DNA of 22,261 bases from a bacterium. Lineage in GTDB: Bacteria > Planctomycetota > Planctomycetia > Pirellulales > Pirellulaceae. Each line of letters begins with the position of its first letter. The stretch's first letter is position 1. Of the stretch, positions 1 through 6,377 are shown one piece after another. Made by a program: the position numbers and the translations under genes. The notes under the pieces were generated by a model. That model saw only the letters and a program-made list of their open reading frames with translations. It was not told the DNA's origin and made no database searches. The stretch covers positions 1 to 22,261 of the forward strand of contig JAUIHJ010000022.1 in the NCBI GenBank assembly GCA_030432015.1, written 5' to 3'.

Positions 1-346
1 CCGGCAAGGCATGAATCTCGTCCAGGATCGCGTCCATACTAAGCAGCGGTTCGCTAGTTTCCACGGCGACGGCATCAACGTCACTTCTGGATTCACCGCG
101 TCGCTGCCGCTCCCGGATGAAATCGCAAAGCCGTCTGCGAGCAATGACCCGTGCTAGCGCCGCTGGTGGAATCCCGGTCTTGGTTCCCTGCATATACTGC
201 CACCAACACACGATCGAGTCTTGCCGAATGTCTGCCAGATCCGAACTATCCAAATGGTAGATGGCTTGGTGCCGACTCAAGAGCTTCTCAATGCAAGCAT
301 AGATACTCAGTAGTTCGGATTCATTGAATCTGTTCAATGTCGCCAT
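1..346 (-). CDS. ECF-like RNA polymerase sigma factor, N-terminal part (cut by window edge)
   Basis: Reading leftward from an ATG at 344-346, an open frame of about 115 codons runs off the left end of the window. The start follows AGAAGG placed directly against the ATG, and no other start codon lies in frame just upstream. The translation begins MATLNRFNESELLSIY and continues with a helical stretch containing DLADIRQDSIVCWW, then ARVIARRRLCDFIRERQRR, which resembles sigma-70 region 2 (core binding and -10 recognition) of short ECF-type sigma factors. Planctomycetes carry many such factors. Region 4 would lie outside the window, so the family call rests on region 2 alone. Neighbouring DNA to the right is non-coding. 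No anti-sigma gene is visible. It could also be another small helical DNA-binding protein, but the R-rich region 2 pattern is fairly convincing. Confidence 0.65.
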   Translation of the reverse strand, partial: MATLNRFNESELLSIYACIEKLLSRHQAIYHLDSSDLADIRQDSIVCWWQYMQGTKTGIPPAALARVIARRRLCDFIRERQRRGESRSDVDAVAVETSEPLLSMDAILDEIHALP

Positions 347-654
347 CCTTCTTGCGCCGTAAAGTGACCTGCCAACCTGAATTCGACGGTTCAGGTGAAG
401 CCCATCGAAAACATAGCTCATAAACGAGCGACGAGACGGACACGGAAGGCTGAAATCTCACCTGCGCGTTCAATCGTGCACGGCGTTCGAAACGCTAGCG
501 CCTGGGCGACGGATTCACGTGCCATCGATGGGAGGATGAACCTGGAGGCGGGGTCCTTGATCTGCCTCGTACATTGGAGAGGGATTTCAGACCATGTCCG
601 CGACGCGAGCCGGGGAGGTGCGGTCAGGTCCGGTCGCTCACCTCATTGGCCACC

Positions 655-694
655 GGGAGAACTGGGGCCGCGGGGAGAACTGGGGCCGCGGGGA
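655..694. repeat. Tandem duplication of an 18-bp unit
   Basis: The unit GGGAGAACTGGGGCCGCG occurs at 655-672 and again, identical, at 673-690, followed by a partial third copy (GGGA). It lies in non-coding DNA. This looks like recent slippage or duplication rather than a functional array. Confidence 0.85.
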
Positions 695-751
695 CCGAGA
701 TAGAAGTCGCGACCGTCAAACGTGACGGTGGGCGCCCAGATGCCTTGTGAT

Positions 752-788
752 GGCGATAACTTGGCCGTGGCGATACTTGGCCGTGGCG
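752..788. repeat. Imperfect tandem duplication of a 16-17 bp unit
   Basis: GGCGATAACTTGGCCGT at 752-768 is followed directly by GGCGATACTTGGCCGT at 769-784, which differs by loss of one A, and then by GGCG. It lies about 60 bases from the other tandem duplication in the same non-coding stretch. Confidence 0.8.
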
Positions 789-912
789 TGTGCGATTTTC
801 CCGTTTGCTGACGTCCAAACGGTATGCACCATTTTGCGCTGAAAGCTACGGGCCGCACGGCCGACCACCGGCAGGCATCAAAAGCTGTTAATTCGGCGGG
901 ACTTAAAGCGAG

Positions 913-986
913 TGGGCGTTACTGGATTCGAACCAGTGACCTCTGCGGTGTGAACACAGCGCTCTAACCAACTGAGCTAAACGCCC
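913..986 (-). tRNA. tRNA-Val, anticodon CAC
   Basis: On the minus strand the sequence folds as a full cloverleaf of 74 bases. The acceptor stem is GGGCGTT/AACGCCC with discriminator A, the D arm is GCTC/GAGC around AGTTGGTTA, the anticodon stem is CTGTG/CGCAG (one G-T pair) with loop TTCACAC, and the T arm is ACTGG/CCAGT with loop TTCGAAT. The anticodon CAC at loop positions 3-5 reads GUG valine codons. The 3' CCA is not encoded, since the bases after the discriminator are CTC. The overlapping minus-strand open frame through this region is an artefact of the tRNA sequence. Confidence 0.97.
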
Positions 987-1116
987 TTCGTCTTGACGAC
1001 TCACATCCTCCAGGACTTGTCGAAGTCCAACGTCCTGAAACCGCCAATGTAGCGAAATTTGCACGGCCTGAATAGAAGCCCGAATACGTGGCTTTCCCGT
1101 GCCCACGCCGGATGTC

Positions 1117-1140
1117 ACGCGCGAGACTCGGCTCGCGCGT
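1117..1140 (-). terminator. GC-rich hairpin 21 bases after the downstream tatA-like stop
   Basis: ACGCGCGAG (1117-1125) and CTCGCGCGT (1132-1140) form a perfect 9-bp stem with a 6-base loop. It starts 21 bases beyond the stop of the minus-strand TatA-like gene. No T-run follows on the minus strand, so it would be an atypical intrinsic terminator or a 3'-end stabilising hairpin. Confidence 0.45.
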
Positions 1141-1161
1141 CTCGTCGCCAAGCACGGTATG

Positions 1162-1470
1162 CTACTTCTCCGAAATTGGCTTGGGAATGTCGCCGGTCGG
1201 GGCCTGCGGTTCGCTCGGCGGGGGCTCGAATTTGGGTGCCGTCGGTTCGTCGTAGTCGTCGTAGTCGCTGTGAGAACTCGAGTAACTCGACGGCTTGGTC
1301 GATCCACCCATGTCGGTGTAGTCGAAGGTCGACTGAATATCGGTCAGGCCGCTGCGAAATTCGTGATAGCTCTTGCCGAGCGAACGAGCGACCTCGGGTA
1401 GCCGTTTACCAAACAACAGGACGGCGACCACGCCGACCAACGCCAGTTCTTGAAAACCAAGTCCAAACAT
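1162..1470 (-). CDS. tatA: TatA/E-family twin-arginine translocase subunit (longer copy)
   Basis: Single-pass inner-membrane component of the twin-arginine system, which exports folded proteins carrying RR signal peptides. The 102-residue product begins MFGLGFQELALVG and has one N-terminal hydrophobic helix (residues about 4-19), the FG hinge, then the LPEVARSLGKS amphipathic helix typical of TatA/E. The tail is unusual: a Ser/Asp/Tyr-rich segment (SSYSSSHSDYDDYDEP) followed by a Pro-rich end. I chose the ATG at 1468-1470 because it places the transmembrane helix at the N terminus as in the family, with an AAGAAG-like ribosome site about 8 bases upstream. The longer upstream frame has no family similarity. 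It lies 136 bases downstream of another TatA-type gene on the same strand. No tatC is in the window. TatB is possible but less likely given the short amphipathic part. Confidence 0.85.
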   Translation of the reverse strand: MFGLGFQELALVGVVAVLLFGKRLPEVARSLGKSYHEFRSGLTDIQSTFDYTDMGGSTKPSSYSSSHSDYDDYDEPTAPKFEPPPSEPQAPTGDIPKPISEK

Positions 1471-1606
1471 AAGGCAACTTCTTTGGTGCAGGGGGGTTCT
1501 TTGAGAAGTGCAACTGCCACCTGGAGCAGGTGGGGTGCAGCGAAACAGAGACAATCATCAGGCCCAGCCGGTCATGCACGGGGCGAACTGAAAGGCGCGG
1601 GGTGGT

Positions 1607-1825
1607 CTAGACGTCCTTGCTGGGCTTTTCCTCAATGGCGGAATCCAACTCGTCTTCAATCCCCTGGACACCCTTTTTAAACTCGACCACGCCCCGTCCC
1701 ATGGAACGCATTACGCTGGGCAAGCGGTGACCAAAAAACAGGACCGCGATTCCCGCGATAATTAGAAGCTCGATGTGACCAGGCATTCCGAAGAAGCCGA
1801 ACAGAACTGCATTGGGCATCAACAT
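1607..1825 (-). CDS. tatA: TatA/E-family twin-arginine translocase subunit (short copy)
   Basis: A 72-residue protein whose hydrophobic helix GHIELLIIAGIAVLFFG is followed by HRLPSVMRSMGRGVVEFKKG, the FG hinge plus LP-containing amphipathic helix of TatA. It ends in an acidic tail (EDELDSAIEEKPSKDV). The length fits compact TatA proteins. The start is the ATG at 1823-1825 (MLMPNAVLFG); a second ATG two codons later (1817-1819) is possible, and GAGAG lies upstream. It is the promoter-proximal gene of the pair, with a near-consensus promoter about 140 bases upstream. Its role is inferred to be pore formation in twin-arginine export. Two different TatA-type paralogues in tandem suggest that one has a TatB-like or specialised role. 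Confidence 0.88.
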   Translation of the reverse strand: MLMPNAVLFGFFGMPGHIELLIIAGIAVLFFGHRLPSVMRSMGRGVVEFKKGVQGIEDELDSAIEEKPSKDV

Positions 1826-1970
1826 GGTTACGCTCTCGCACTTAAAGGTGGGATGTTGGGTACAAGCACGCAATCGACCGGCGAAAGCGGGAAACTTCCC
1901 CTGCAGGGTGTTTCCAGAACCAACGTGCGCGCTGTTTGCACTTCCGCACAAACAAACCCTCGATGCCCTA

Positions 1971-1998
1971 ATTCTAACGGCACCGTTTTGATTGTCAA
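1971..1998 (-). promoter_or_regulatory. Sigma-70-type promoter for the tatA pair
   Basis: On the minus strand a perfect -35 box TTGACA (1993-1998) and a -10 box TAGAAT (1971-1976, five of six to consensus) are separated by 16 bases. Transcription would begin near 1964, giving a leader of about 140 bases before the tatA start at 1825. This is the best promoter match I saw in the window. Confidence 0.7.
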
Positions 1999-2083
1999 AC
2001 ACAAATGAGGCCCCGAGCCCCCTCCCGCAAATCGCTTAAGCCGCTTGATAGAAAAAGCTTGCGCGTCTTACAGCCGGGCCCCA

Positions 2084-2102
2084 TCCACCCTGCCCAGGTG
2101 GA
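2084..2102 (-). terminator. Hairpin downstream of fliM
   Basis: TCCACC (2084-2089) and GGTGGA (2097-2102) form a 6-bp stem with a 7-base loop. It begins about 30 bases after the fliM stop on the minus strand. No T-run follows, so a terminator role is uncertain. Confidence 0.3.
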
Positions 2103-2132
2103 CAGTGGCGAAAACCATCGGCGCGAGGCCTC

Positions 2133-3152
2133 TCAGTCGTGTCGCGTCACGAGCGGGTCGAGGAGCTGAATCGCCTTGTTGCCCTGCAGCGCCCCGGGGC
2201 TGGCACGCAGGGGCTCAACACCTTCGATGTCGACTCGGAGCGGGGCCTCTACGTCCTGCTCGGTGGTAATCACATCCCCCACTCGCAGGCCAATCAGGTC
2301 GGCGGTGGTGACCGTGCTCTCAGCCAAGGTTACCACCACGCGGACCCGGGATCCGTTGGTTGGCATCGGTGTTTCCGACAGTGCATCGGGCAGCGCGAGA
2401 TGGCGAGAATTTTCGTCCCAATGGTTGGTCGTCAATTTGCCTCGGATCGGCTCGAGAGAGGCCAGCGGGATGCAGAGCTTCAGCACTCCATGCGACGCGC
2501 CCAGCGCGACCTCGAAGCGGATCACCACCACGGCATCCGTGGGTGGCATGACCTGGACGCGTTGCGGATTGCACTCGACCCGGTCGACGGTGAATTCGAC
2601 GTCCAGGATATTGGCCCAGGCCTGCTGCAATTCCCGATTGAAGATCGTCGTGATCTGAGACGCCAGTAGCAGTTCAATCTCGGTCAACGGTCGCCGAGCA
2701 GGAAGATCCGCGTCGTGGCCGCCTCCCAGCAGGCGATCGATCATCGGGTACAGGATCGCCAGGTTCAGGTCCAGAATCAGGCTGCCGTCCAGGGGGCGGG
2801 CGCGGAGCAGATTGAAGCAGGTGGGATTTTCCAAGCTGAACACAAACTCGCTGTACGTCAATTGTTCAACGCTTGTCAGTCGAACGTCGCACGCATTCCG
2901 CAACAGCACCGACACGGCGTCGCCAAAACTGCGTCCGACCTCTTCGTGCAAGAGTTGCAGGGCCCGCATCTGCTCGGCATTAATCCGTTCGGCGAATGCG
3001 CCCCCCGGTGGCACCGTTCGCTCCCGCGACCGGACGCTCGACGTGCGGGCCGATTGGCGCTGGGGAGTGGTTGCCGACAACGGCAACAGGTCTCGCTCGC
3101 CAGCATGCAACAGGCTTTCAACCTCAGCCCGGCTCAGCATGTCATCGCTCAT
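2133..3152 (-). CDS. fliM: Flagellar motor switch protein FliM
   Basis: C-ring protein of the flagellar switch; in the family it binds phospho-CheY and FliG and sets rotation direction. The 339-residue length matches the usual size (about 330). The N terminus MSDDMLSRAEVESLL resembles the CheY-binding segment (LSQxEIDALL in enterobacteria). Residues about 55-240 form the middle CheC-like domain with HEEVGRSFGDAV and the DRLLGGG motif at 139-145, then RPLTEIE. Residues about 268-335 are the SpoA-type C-terminal domain (VRVGDVITTEQD, then NKAIQLLDPL). The ATG at 3150-3152 has GGAG six bases upstream. It lies 79 bases downstream of proA on the same strand, with no other flagellar structural gene adjacent apart from the distant FlgI-like gene. 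FliN-type proteins share the SpoA domain but are much shorter. Confidence 0.93.
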   Translation of the reverse strand: MSDDMLSRAEVESLLHAGERDLLPLSATTPQRQSARTSSVRSRERTVPPGGAFAERINAEQMRALQLLHEEVGRSFGDAVSVLLRNACDVRLTSVEQLTYSEFVFSLENPTCFNLLRARPLDGSLILDLNLAILYPMIDRLLGGGHDADLPARRPLTEIELLLASQITTIFNRELQQAWANILDVEFTVDRVECNPQRVQVMPPTDAVVVIRFEVALGASHGVLKLCIPLASLEPIRGKLTTNHWDENSRHLALPDALSETPMPTNGSRVRVVVTLAESTVTTADLIGLRVGDVITTEQDVEAPLRVDIEGVEPLRASPGALQGNKAIQLLDPLVTRHD

Positions 3153-3231
3153 CGGTCACTCCATTGACAGGAAAGTCGCCACGCCTTCGGCTGACTTCAT
3201 CGACTTGTTCGCTGCAGGAAGGGCCGACGCG

Positions 3232-4506
3232 TTACTCGCGAATCTGGCCACTCCCGGACACCACATACTTATAGCTCGTCAGTTCTTTCAAGCCGCAGGG
3301 CCCGCGGGCATGAAATTTGTCGGTACTGATTCCGATTTCCGCGCCCAGGCCGAACATCGCACCATCGTTGAAACGGGTGCTCGCGTTGATCATGACGGCC
3401 GCGCTGTCGACCTCGGCTGCAAACTGCCGGCACGCGGATTCATCAGCGGCGATGATTGCATCGGTATGATGCGACCCGTAATGATTGATGTGTTGGATGG
3501 CAGCCTCGATTGAGGCGACGACCTTGACCGAAATAATCGGTGCCAAGTACTCGTCGAAGTAATCTTGTTCCGTGGCAGGTTTCGCTTCGTTGAGAATTTT
3601 ACAGGTTTGGTCATCGCCACGAATTTCGACGCCCTGTTCGATCAGACGCTGACCGAGTTGCGGCAGTAGTTCGGCGGCGACGTCCGCATGGATCACCAGC
3701 GATTCGCAAGCGTTGCAAACGCCGATCCGCTGGCACTTGGAATTGATCGTGACACGCTGGGCAACATCCGGATCGGCGGACGCATCGACGTAGACGTGGC
3801 AGTTGCCAAAGAAATGTTTGAGCACCGGCATGGTGGCTTCTTCGGCGACCCGGCGAATCAGCGCCTCGCCACCGCGCGGAATGGCGAGGTCTATGCAGTC
3901 GGACTGCTTCAAGAAGTGTCCCACCGCAGCCCGCTCGGCGACGCTGACCAACTGCAAGGCATCAGCCGGCAGCCCCTTTTCCACGGCCACTTCCGTCAAG
4001 AGATCAACAATCACTCGACTGGAATGCGCCGCTTCTTTGCCGCCGCGCAGGATGACCGCATTGCCACTTTTGAGGCAGATGGCGGCCGCATCGGCGGTGA
4101 CGTTGGGCCGCGACTCGTAAATAAAGAACACCACGCCCAAGGGGACGCGCAGCTTGGCGATCTCCAGGCCGTTGGGTCGCACCGTTTCTTCGATCGTTTC
4201 GCCAATCGGATCGGGCAGGGCGGCAACCTCTTCCAGGCCCACGGCGATCCCTTCGATCCGCTCGGCATCGAGCCGCAATCGATCGGTCTGGGCATCCGTT
4301 AGTCCGTAGCCGGGTGCGGCGGCGATGTCCGCTTGATTTGCCTGCAATAATTCGGCGTGGGACGCTCGCAGTCGCCGAGCCGCTTCCAGCAGCCACGCAT
4401 TCTTGACATCGCTTGGCACCAGCGCCATCGCGACGGAAGCCCGCTTGGCTCGCTGGGCTGTTTCAAGACAATACTCTTCAAGGTTCAATTTTTCGACAAC
4501 GGCCAT
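3232..4506 (-). CDS. proA: Gamma-glutamyl phosphate reductase (proline biosynthesis)
   Basis: Catalyses NADPH-dependent reduction of gamma-glutamyl phosphate to glutamate semialdehyde, the second step of proline synthesis, in the cytoplasm. The 424-residue product has the aldehyde dehydrogenase-like fold signatures of ProA: PLGVVFFIYESRPNVT at about 122-137, SGNAVILRGGKEA at 147-159, IPRGGEALI at 209-217, and the active-site segment NSKCQRIGVCNACESL at 255-270, where Cys264 is the expected nucleophile. MFGLGAEIGIST follows near residue 375. I prefer the ATG at 4504-4506 (MAVVEKLN); an in-frame GTG at 4521 would add five residues but has no ribosome site. proB, which often sits next to proA, is not in the window. 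A promoter match lies about 45 bases upstream. Confidence 0.96.
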   Translation of the reverse strand: MAVVEKLNLEEYCLETAQRAKRASVAMALVPSDVKNAWLLEAARRLRASHAELLQANQADIAAAPGYGLTDAQTDRLRLDAERIEGIAVGLEEVAALPDPIGETIEETVRPNGLEIAKLRVPLGVVFFIYESRPNVTADAAAICLKSGNAVILRGGKEAAHSSRVIVDLLTEVAVEKGLPADALQLVSVAERAAVGHFLKQSDCIDLAIPRGGEALIRRVAEEATMPVLKHFFGNCHVYVDASADPDVAQRVTINSKCQRIGVCNACESLVIHADVAAELLPQLGQRLIEQGVEIRGDDQTCKILNEAKPATEQDYFDEYLAPIISVKVVASIEAAIQHINHYGSHHTDAIIAADESACRQFAAEVDSAAVMINASTRFNDGAMFGLGAEIGISTDKFHARGPCGLKELTSYKYVVSGSGQIRE

Positions 4507-4546
4507 CCGCTTCACACCCACTCGTCAAGGTTTCATGTCTGCCGGG

Positions 4547-4575
4547 AGTATCAAGCATATATCAAAACACGTCAA
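4547..4575 (-). promoter_or_regulatory. Sigma-70-type promoter for proA
   Basis: On the minus strand TTGACG (4570-4575, five of six) and GATACT (4547-4552, four of six) are 17 bases apart. The predicted transcription start is about 30-35 bases before the proA ATG at 4506. fliM may be co-transcribed. Confidence 0.55.
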
Positions 4576-4776
4576 TGTCGCCCGGTCCAGGCGGGAAACC
4601 TCGCTGAGCGGCATAATCGATTCCAGGGCAATGACTTAGGATCGAACGACGGGGCCGGTCATCGCGCAGCGGGGGCGTCTGTGGCGCAGCGGGGGAAGCC
4701 GAACGTCCCCTGCCCCCTGGTTTCGCGACGGTGGCCACAGTGGGATGCCCCGGGCCGCGACCGCCGCGCGGCGACA

Positions 4777-5661
4777 TCAGTCACGGAATCGTTCGTGAAG
4801 GCCCCGGCCGCCGGAGGCAAAGTAGAGCAGCAGGGCCTCGCGGACCGGAGCGACATCGTGGACTCGCAGCACTTGCACGCCTTGGTTGGCGAGCGCCAGG
4901 GCGACACCAATCGACGCGGCAGTTCGGTCGGCGGTCTTGTCGCCGAGCACCTTGCCCATGAACCCCTTGCGGGAATGGCCGATCAAAATCGGCCGCTCGA
5001 GTCGATGGAAGCGTTCGCAGTTGGCCAGCAGCGTCAGGTTGTGTTCGTGGGTCTTGCCAAAGCCGACCCCAGGGTCCAGGCAAATTCGCTGGAGGTCGAT
5101 CCCCGCTGCAACGAGGGCGTCACGTCGGGCGCGCAGGTAGTCTTCAATCTCCGTCAGCAGATCGGCATACGTTGGATTGTCTTGCATGACCTGGGGAGTG
5201 CCCTGCATATGCATGGCACATACGCCCGCTTGCGTCTCGACGGCCACTTGCAACATGGTCCCATCGCCTTGCAAGCCGGTCACGTCGTTGATGATCTCCG
5301 CTCCTGCAGCCAGGGCTTCTCTTGCCACGCGGGCCTTGGACGTGTCGATCGAAACCGCCACCTGAGCCTGCTCGCAAAGCGCCTGCACAACAGGAATCAC
5401 GCGTCGCAACTCGTCGTCGACGCTGACGGGCGTGGCATACGGCCGAGTGCTTTCCCCTCCAATGTCGAGGATATCTGCCCCGTGCGCGGCCAGTTGCAAT
5501 CCCTGTTCGACGGCCGCGGCATGATCAAAGAACTTGCCGCCATCGGAGAAACTGTCGGGGGTCACATTGACGATCCCCATCAGCGCAGGAAACTCCGAAA
5601 AGTGTAGCTGGCGTGTCGCAAGCTTCCACGATGTCGCCCGAGCGTTTGGCATGGTGTTCAT
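4777..5661 (-). CDS. folP: Dihydropteroate synthase
   Basis: Condenses 6-hydroxymethyl-7,8-dihydropterin diphosphate with p-aminobenzoate to form dihydropteroate in folate synthesis; it is the target of sulfonamides. The 294-residue TIM-barrel protein shows the family landmarks in order: MGIVNVTPDSFSDGG (28-42), DIGGESTRP (66-74), SIDTSKA (104-110), INDVTG (124-129), DPGVGFGKT (196-204) and IGHSRKGFMG (227-236), which together supply the pterin, phosphate and loop residues. The ATG at 5659-5661 is the first start; a second ATG lies three codons later, and neither has a strong ribosome site. The gene sits 46 bases downstream of the LptE-like gene on the same strand and probably ends that operon. 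No other folate gene is nearby. Confidence 0.97.
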   Translation of the reverse strand: MNTMPNARATSWKLATRQLHFSEFPALMGIVNVTPDSFSDGGKFFDHAAAVEQGLQLAAHGADILDIGGESTRPYATPVSVDDELRRVIPVVQALCEQAQVAVSIDTSKARVAREALAAGAEIINDVTGLQGDGTMLQVAVETQAGVCAMHMQGTPQVMQDNPTYADLLTEIEDYLRARRDALVAAGIDLQRICLDPGVGFGKTHEHNLTLLANCERFHRLERPILIGHSRKGFMGKVLGDKTADRTAASIGVALALANQGVQVLRVHDVAPVREALLLYFASGGRGLHERFRD

Positions 5662-5707
5662 GCCGCCAGCTTATCACGCTTGGAGAGCGCGGCACATTGG
5701 GTGCACC

Positions 5708-6247
5708 TTACCAGGGCGTTTCCATCTGCTCGACAATCTGTTTTGCCAATTCGGCGAACGACTTTTGATGAGTCGTGGCGATCGATTGTCCGGACTCGGG
5801 GATCAGGTTGTTGGACTGGGCGACGGAAAAAGCGACCGGCGAATAGGCGAACGTGGCATTGCGTAGAATCAATCCACCCTGGCGATCATACCAGTTGACT
5901 TCGACCTCGAGATTCGTATCGATATCGCGTGGTTCGTCGAACGCGTTTTCGGCGAGCACTCGCTTGTTTTCCGTGACAATGCGGCCGCGTAGGACGCTAT
6001 CGGCACTCGGGCTATGGACGACTTTGTAGGGCGTCTTGAGCTCGATTTCCTTTACGACCGCTTCGGTTAATCGCTCGCCAAGATTCGGCCGGAAGCTATC
6101 GGACTCGAAGACGGGAACATAGACGGTGCGAATACCAGGGCGATACAGAGATTGCTGGCCAACGTGCAATCCGGCGCAACCTGACCAGGCGACGCAGCCT
6201 GTCAGCGCGGTAGCCAGAAGGGTTCGTCGATCAAGCAGGCGGCACAT
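5708..6247 (-). CDS. lptE: LptE-like LPS-assembly lipoprotein
   Basis: In the family, LptE is an outer-membrane lipoprotein that plugs the LptD barrel and helps insert lipopolysaccharide. The product is 179 residues from the ATG at 6245-6247, chosen because AAGGGA lies upstream at good spacing and the signal peptide then starts cleanly (MCRLLDRRTLLATALTGC). LTGC at residues 15-18 is a plausible lipobox with Cys18 as lipidated residue. The body has LTEAVVKEIELKTPYKVV, then ADSVLRGRIV, and an alternating stretch around VEVNWYDRQGGLIL, the typical LptE layout. It lies between a BamD-like gene (130 bases upstream) and folP (46 bases downstream). LptE proteins diverge strongly, so assignment rests on pattern and context. 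A generic outer-membrane lipoprotein is the alternative. Confidence 0.7.
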   Translation of the reverse strand: MCRLLDRRTLLATALTGCVAWSGCAGLHVGQQSLYRPGIRTVYVPVFESDSFRPNLGERLTEAVVKEIELKTPYKVVHSPSADSVLRGRIVTENKRVLAENAFDEPRDIDTNLEVEVNWYDRQGGLILRNATFAYSPVAFSVAQSNNLIPESGQSIATTHQKSFAELAKQIVEQMETPW

Positions 6248-6281
6248 GGTGTTCCCTTGGTGTCCTACCGCATGCGGCAAA

Positions 6282-6309
6282 TTCCACCGCGACGCTTGCC
6301 CGCGGTGAA
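6282..6309 (-). other. Intercistronic hairpin between the BamD-like and LptE-like genes
   Basis: CACCGCG (6285-6291) and CGCGGTG (6301-6307) form a 7-bp stem with a 9-base loop, extended by two A-T pairs past a one-base bulge. It sits about 70 bases after the upstream stop and 35 bases before the LptE-like start. There is no T-run, so it may act in mRNA processing or partial termination. Confidence 0.4.
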
Positions 6310-6377
6310 CCGTGCAATGCGTCGTTGGGTGATCGCATCATCGGTACCAACGGGACGGTTGGCATCCACAGCCGCGG

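Larger units (their letters stand above)
347..912. other. Non-coding stretch with tandem duplications and hairpins
   Basis: About 566 bases lie between the sigma-like gene and the tRNA. The open frames here on both strands are Arg/Pro-rich, overlap one another and match nothing I recognise, so I call none of them. What is visible is two small tandem duplications (655-694 and 752-788) and short perfect hairpins: GCGTT/AACGC at 483-495, ACCGTCA/TGACGGT with an AACG loop at 712-729, and CCGTTTG/CAAACGG with an 8-base loop at 801-822. None is followed by a T-run on either strand. The stretch could be decayed DNA or hold an unrecognised RNA. Confidence 0.5.

Noticed and set aside
655..788. Possible CRISPR array
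   Set aside because: The repeats are direct tandem duplications of 16-18 bp without spacers, only two copies each, and no cas gene is present.
903..1307. 134-codon minus-strand frame across the tRNA
   Set aside because: It reads straight through a clear tRNA-Val and into the antisense of the hairpin and tatA-like gene; its sequence is Arg/Ser/Thr-rich noise.
4664..4695. Repeated GCGCAGCGGGGG (two copies 20 bases apart)
   Set aside because: Only two short copies in a GC-rich gap; too little to call an element.
4762..4773. CGCCGCGCGGCG palindrome near the folP end as a terminator
   Set aside because: It has no loop and no T-run, and such palindromes are expected in GC-rich DNA.
4357..5607. 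416-codon plus-strand frame opposite proA and folP
   Set aside because: Both genes on the minus strand have clear family motifs over the same bases, and the plus-strand product has none. It is a high-GC shadow.
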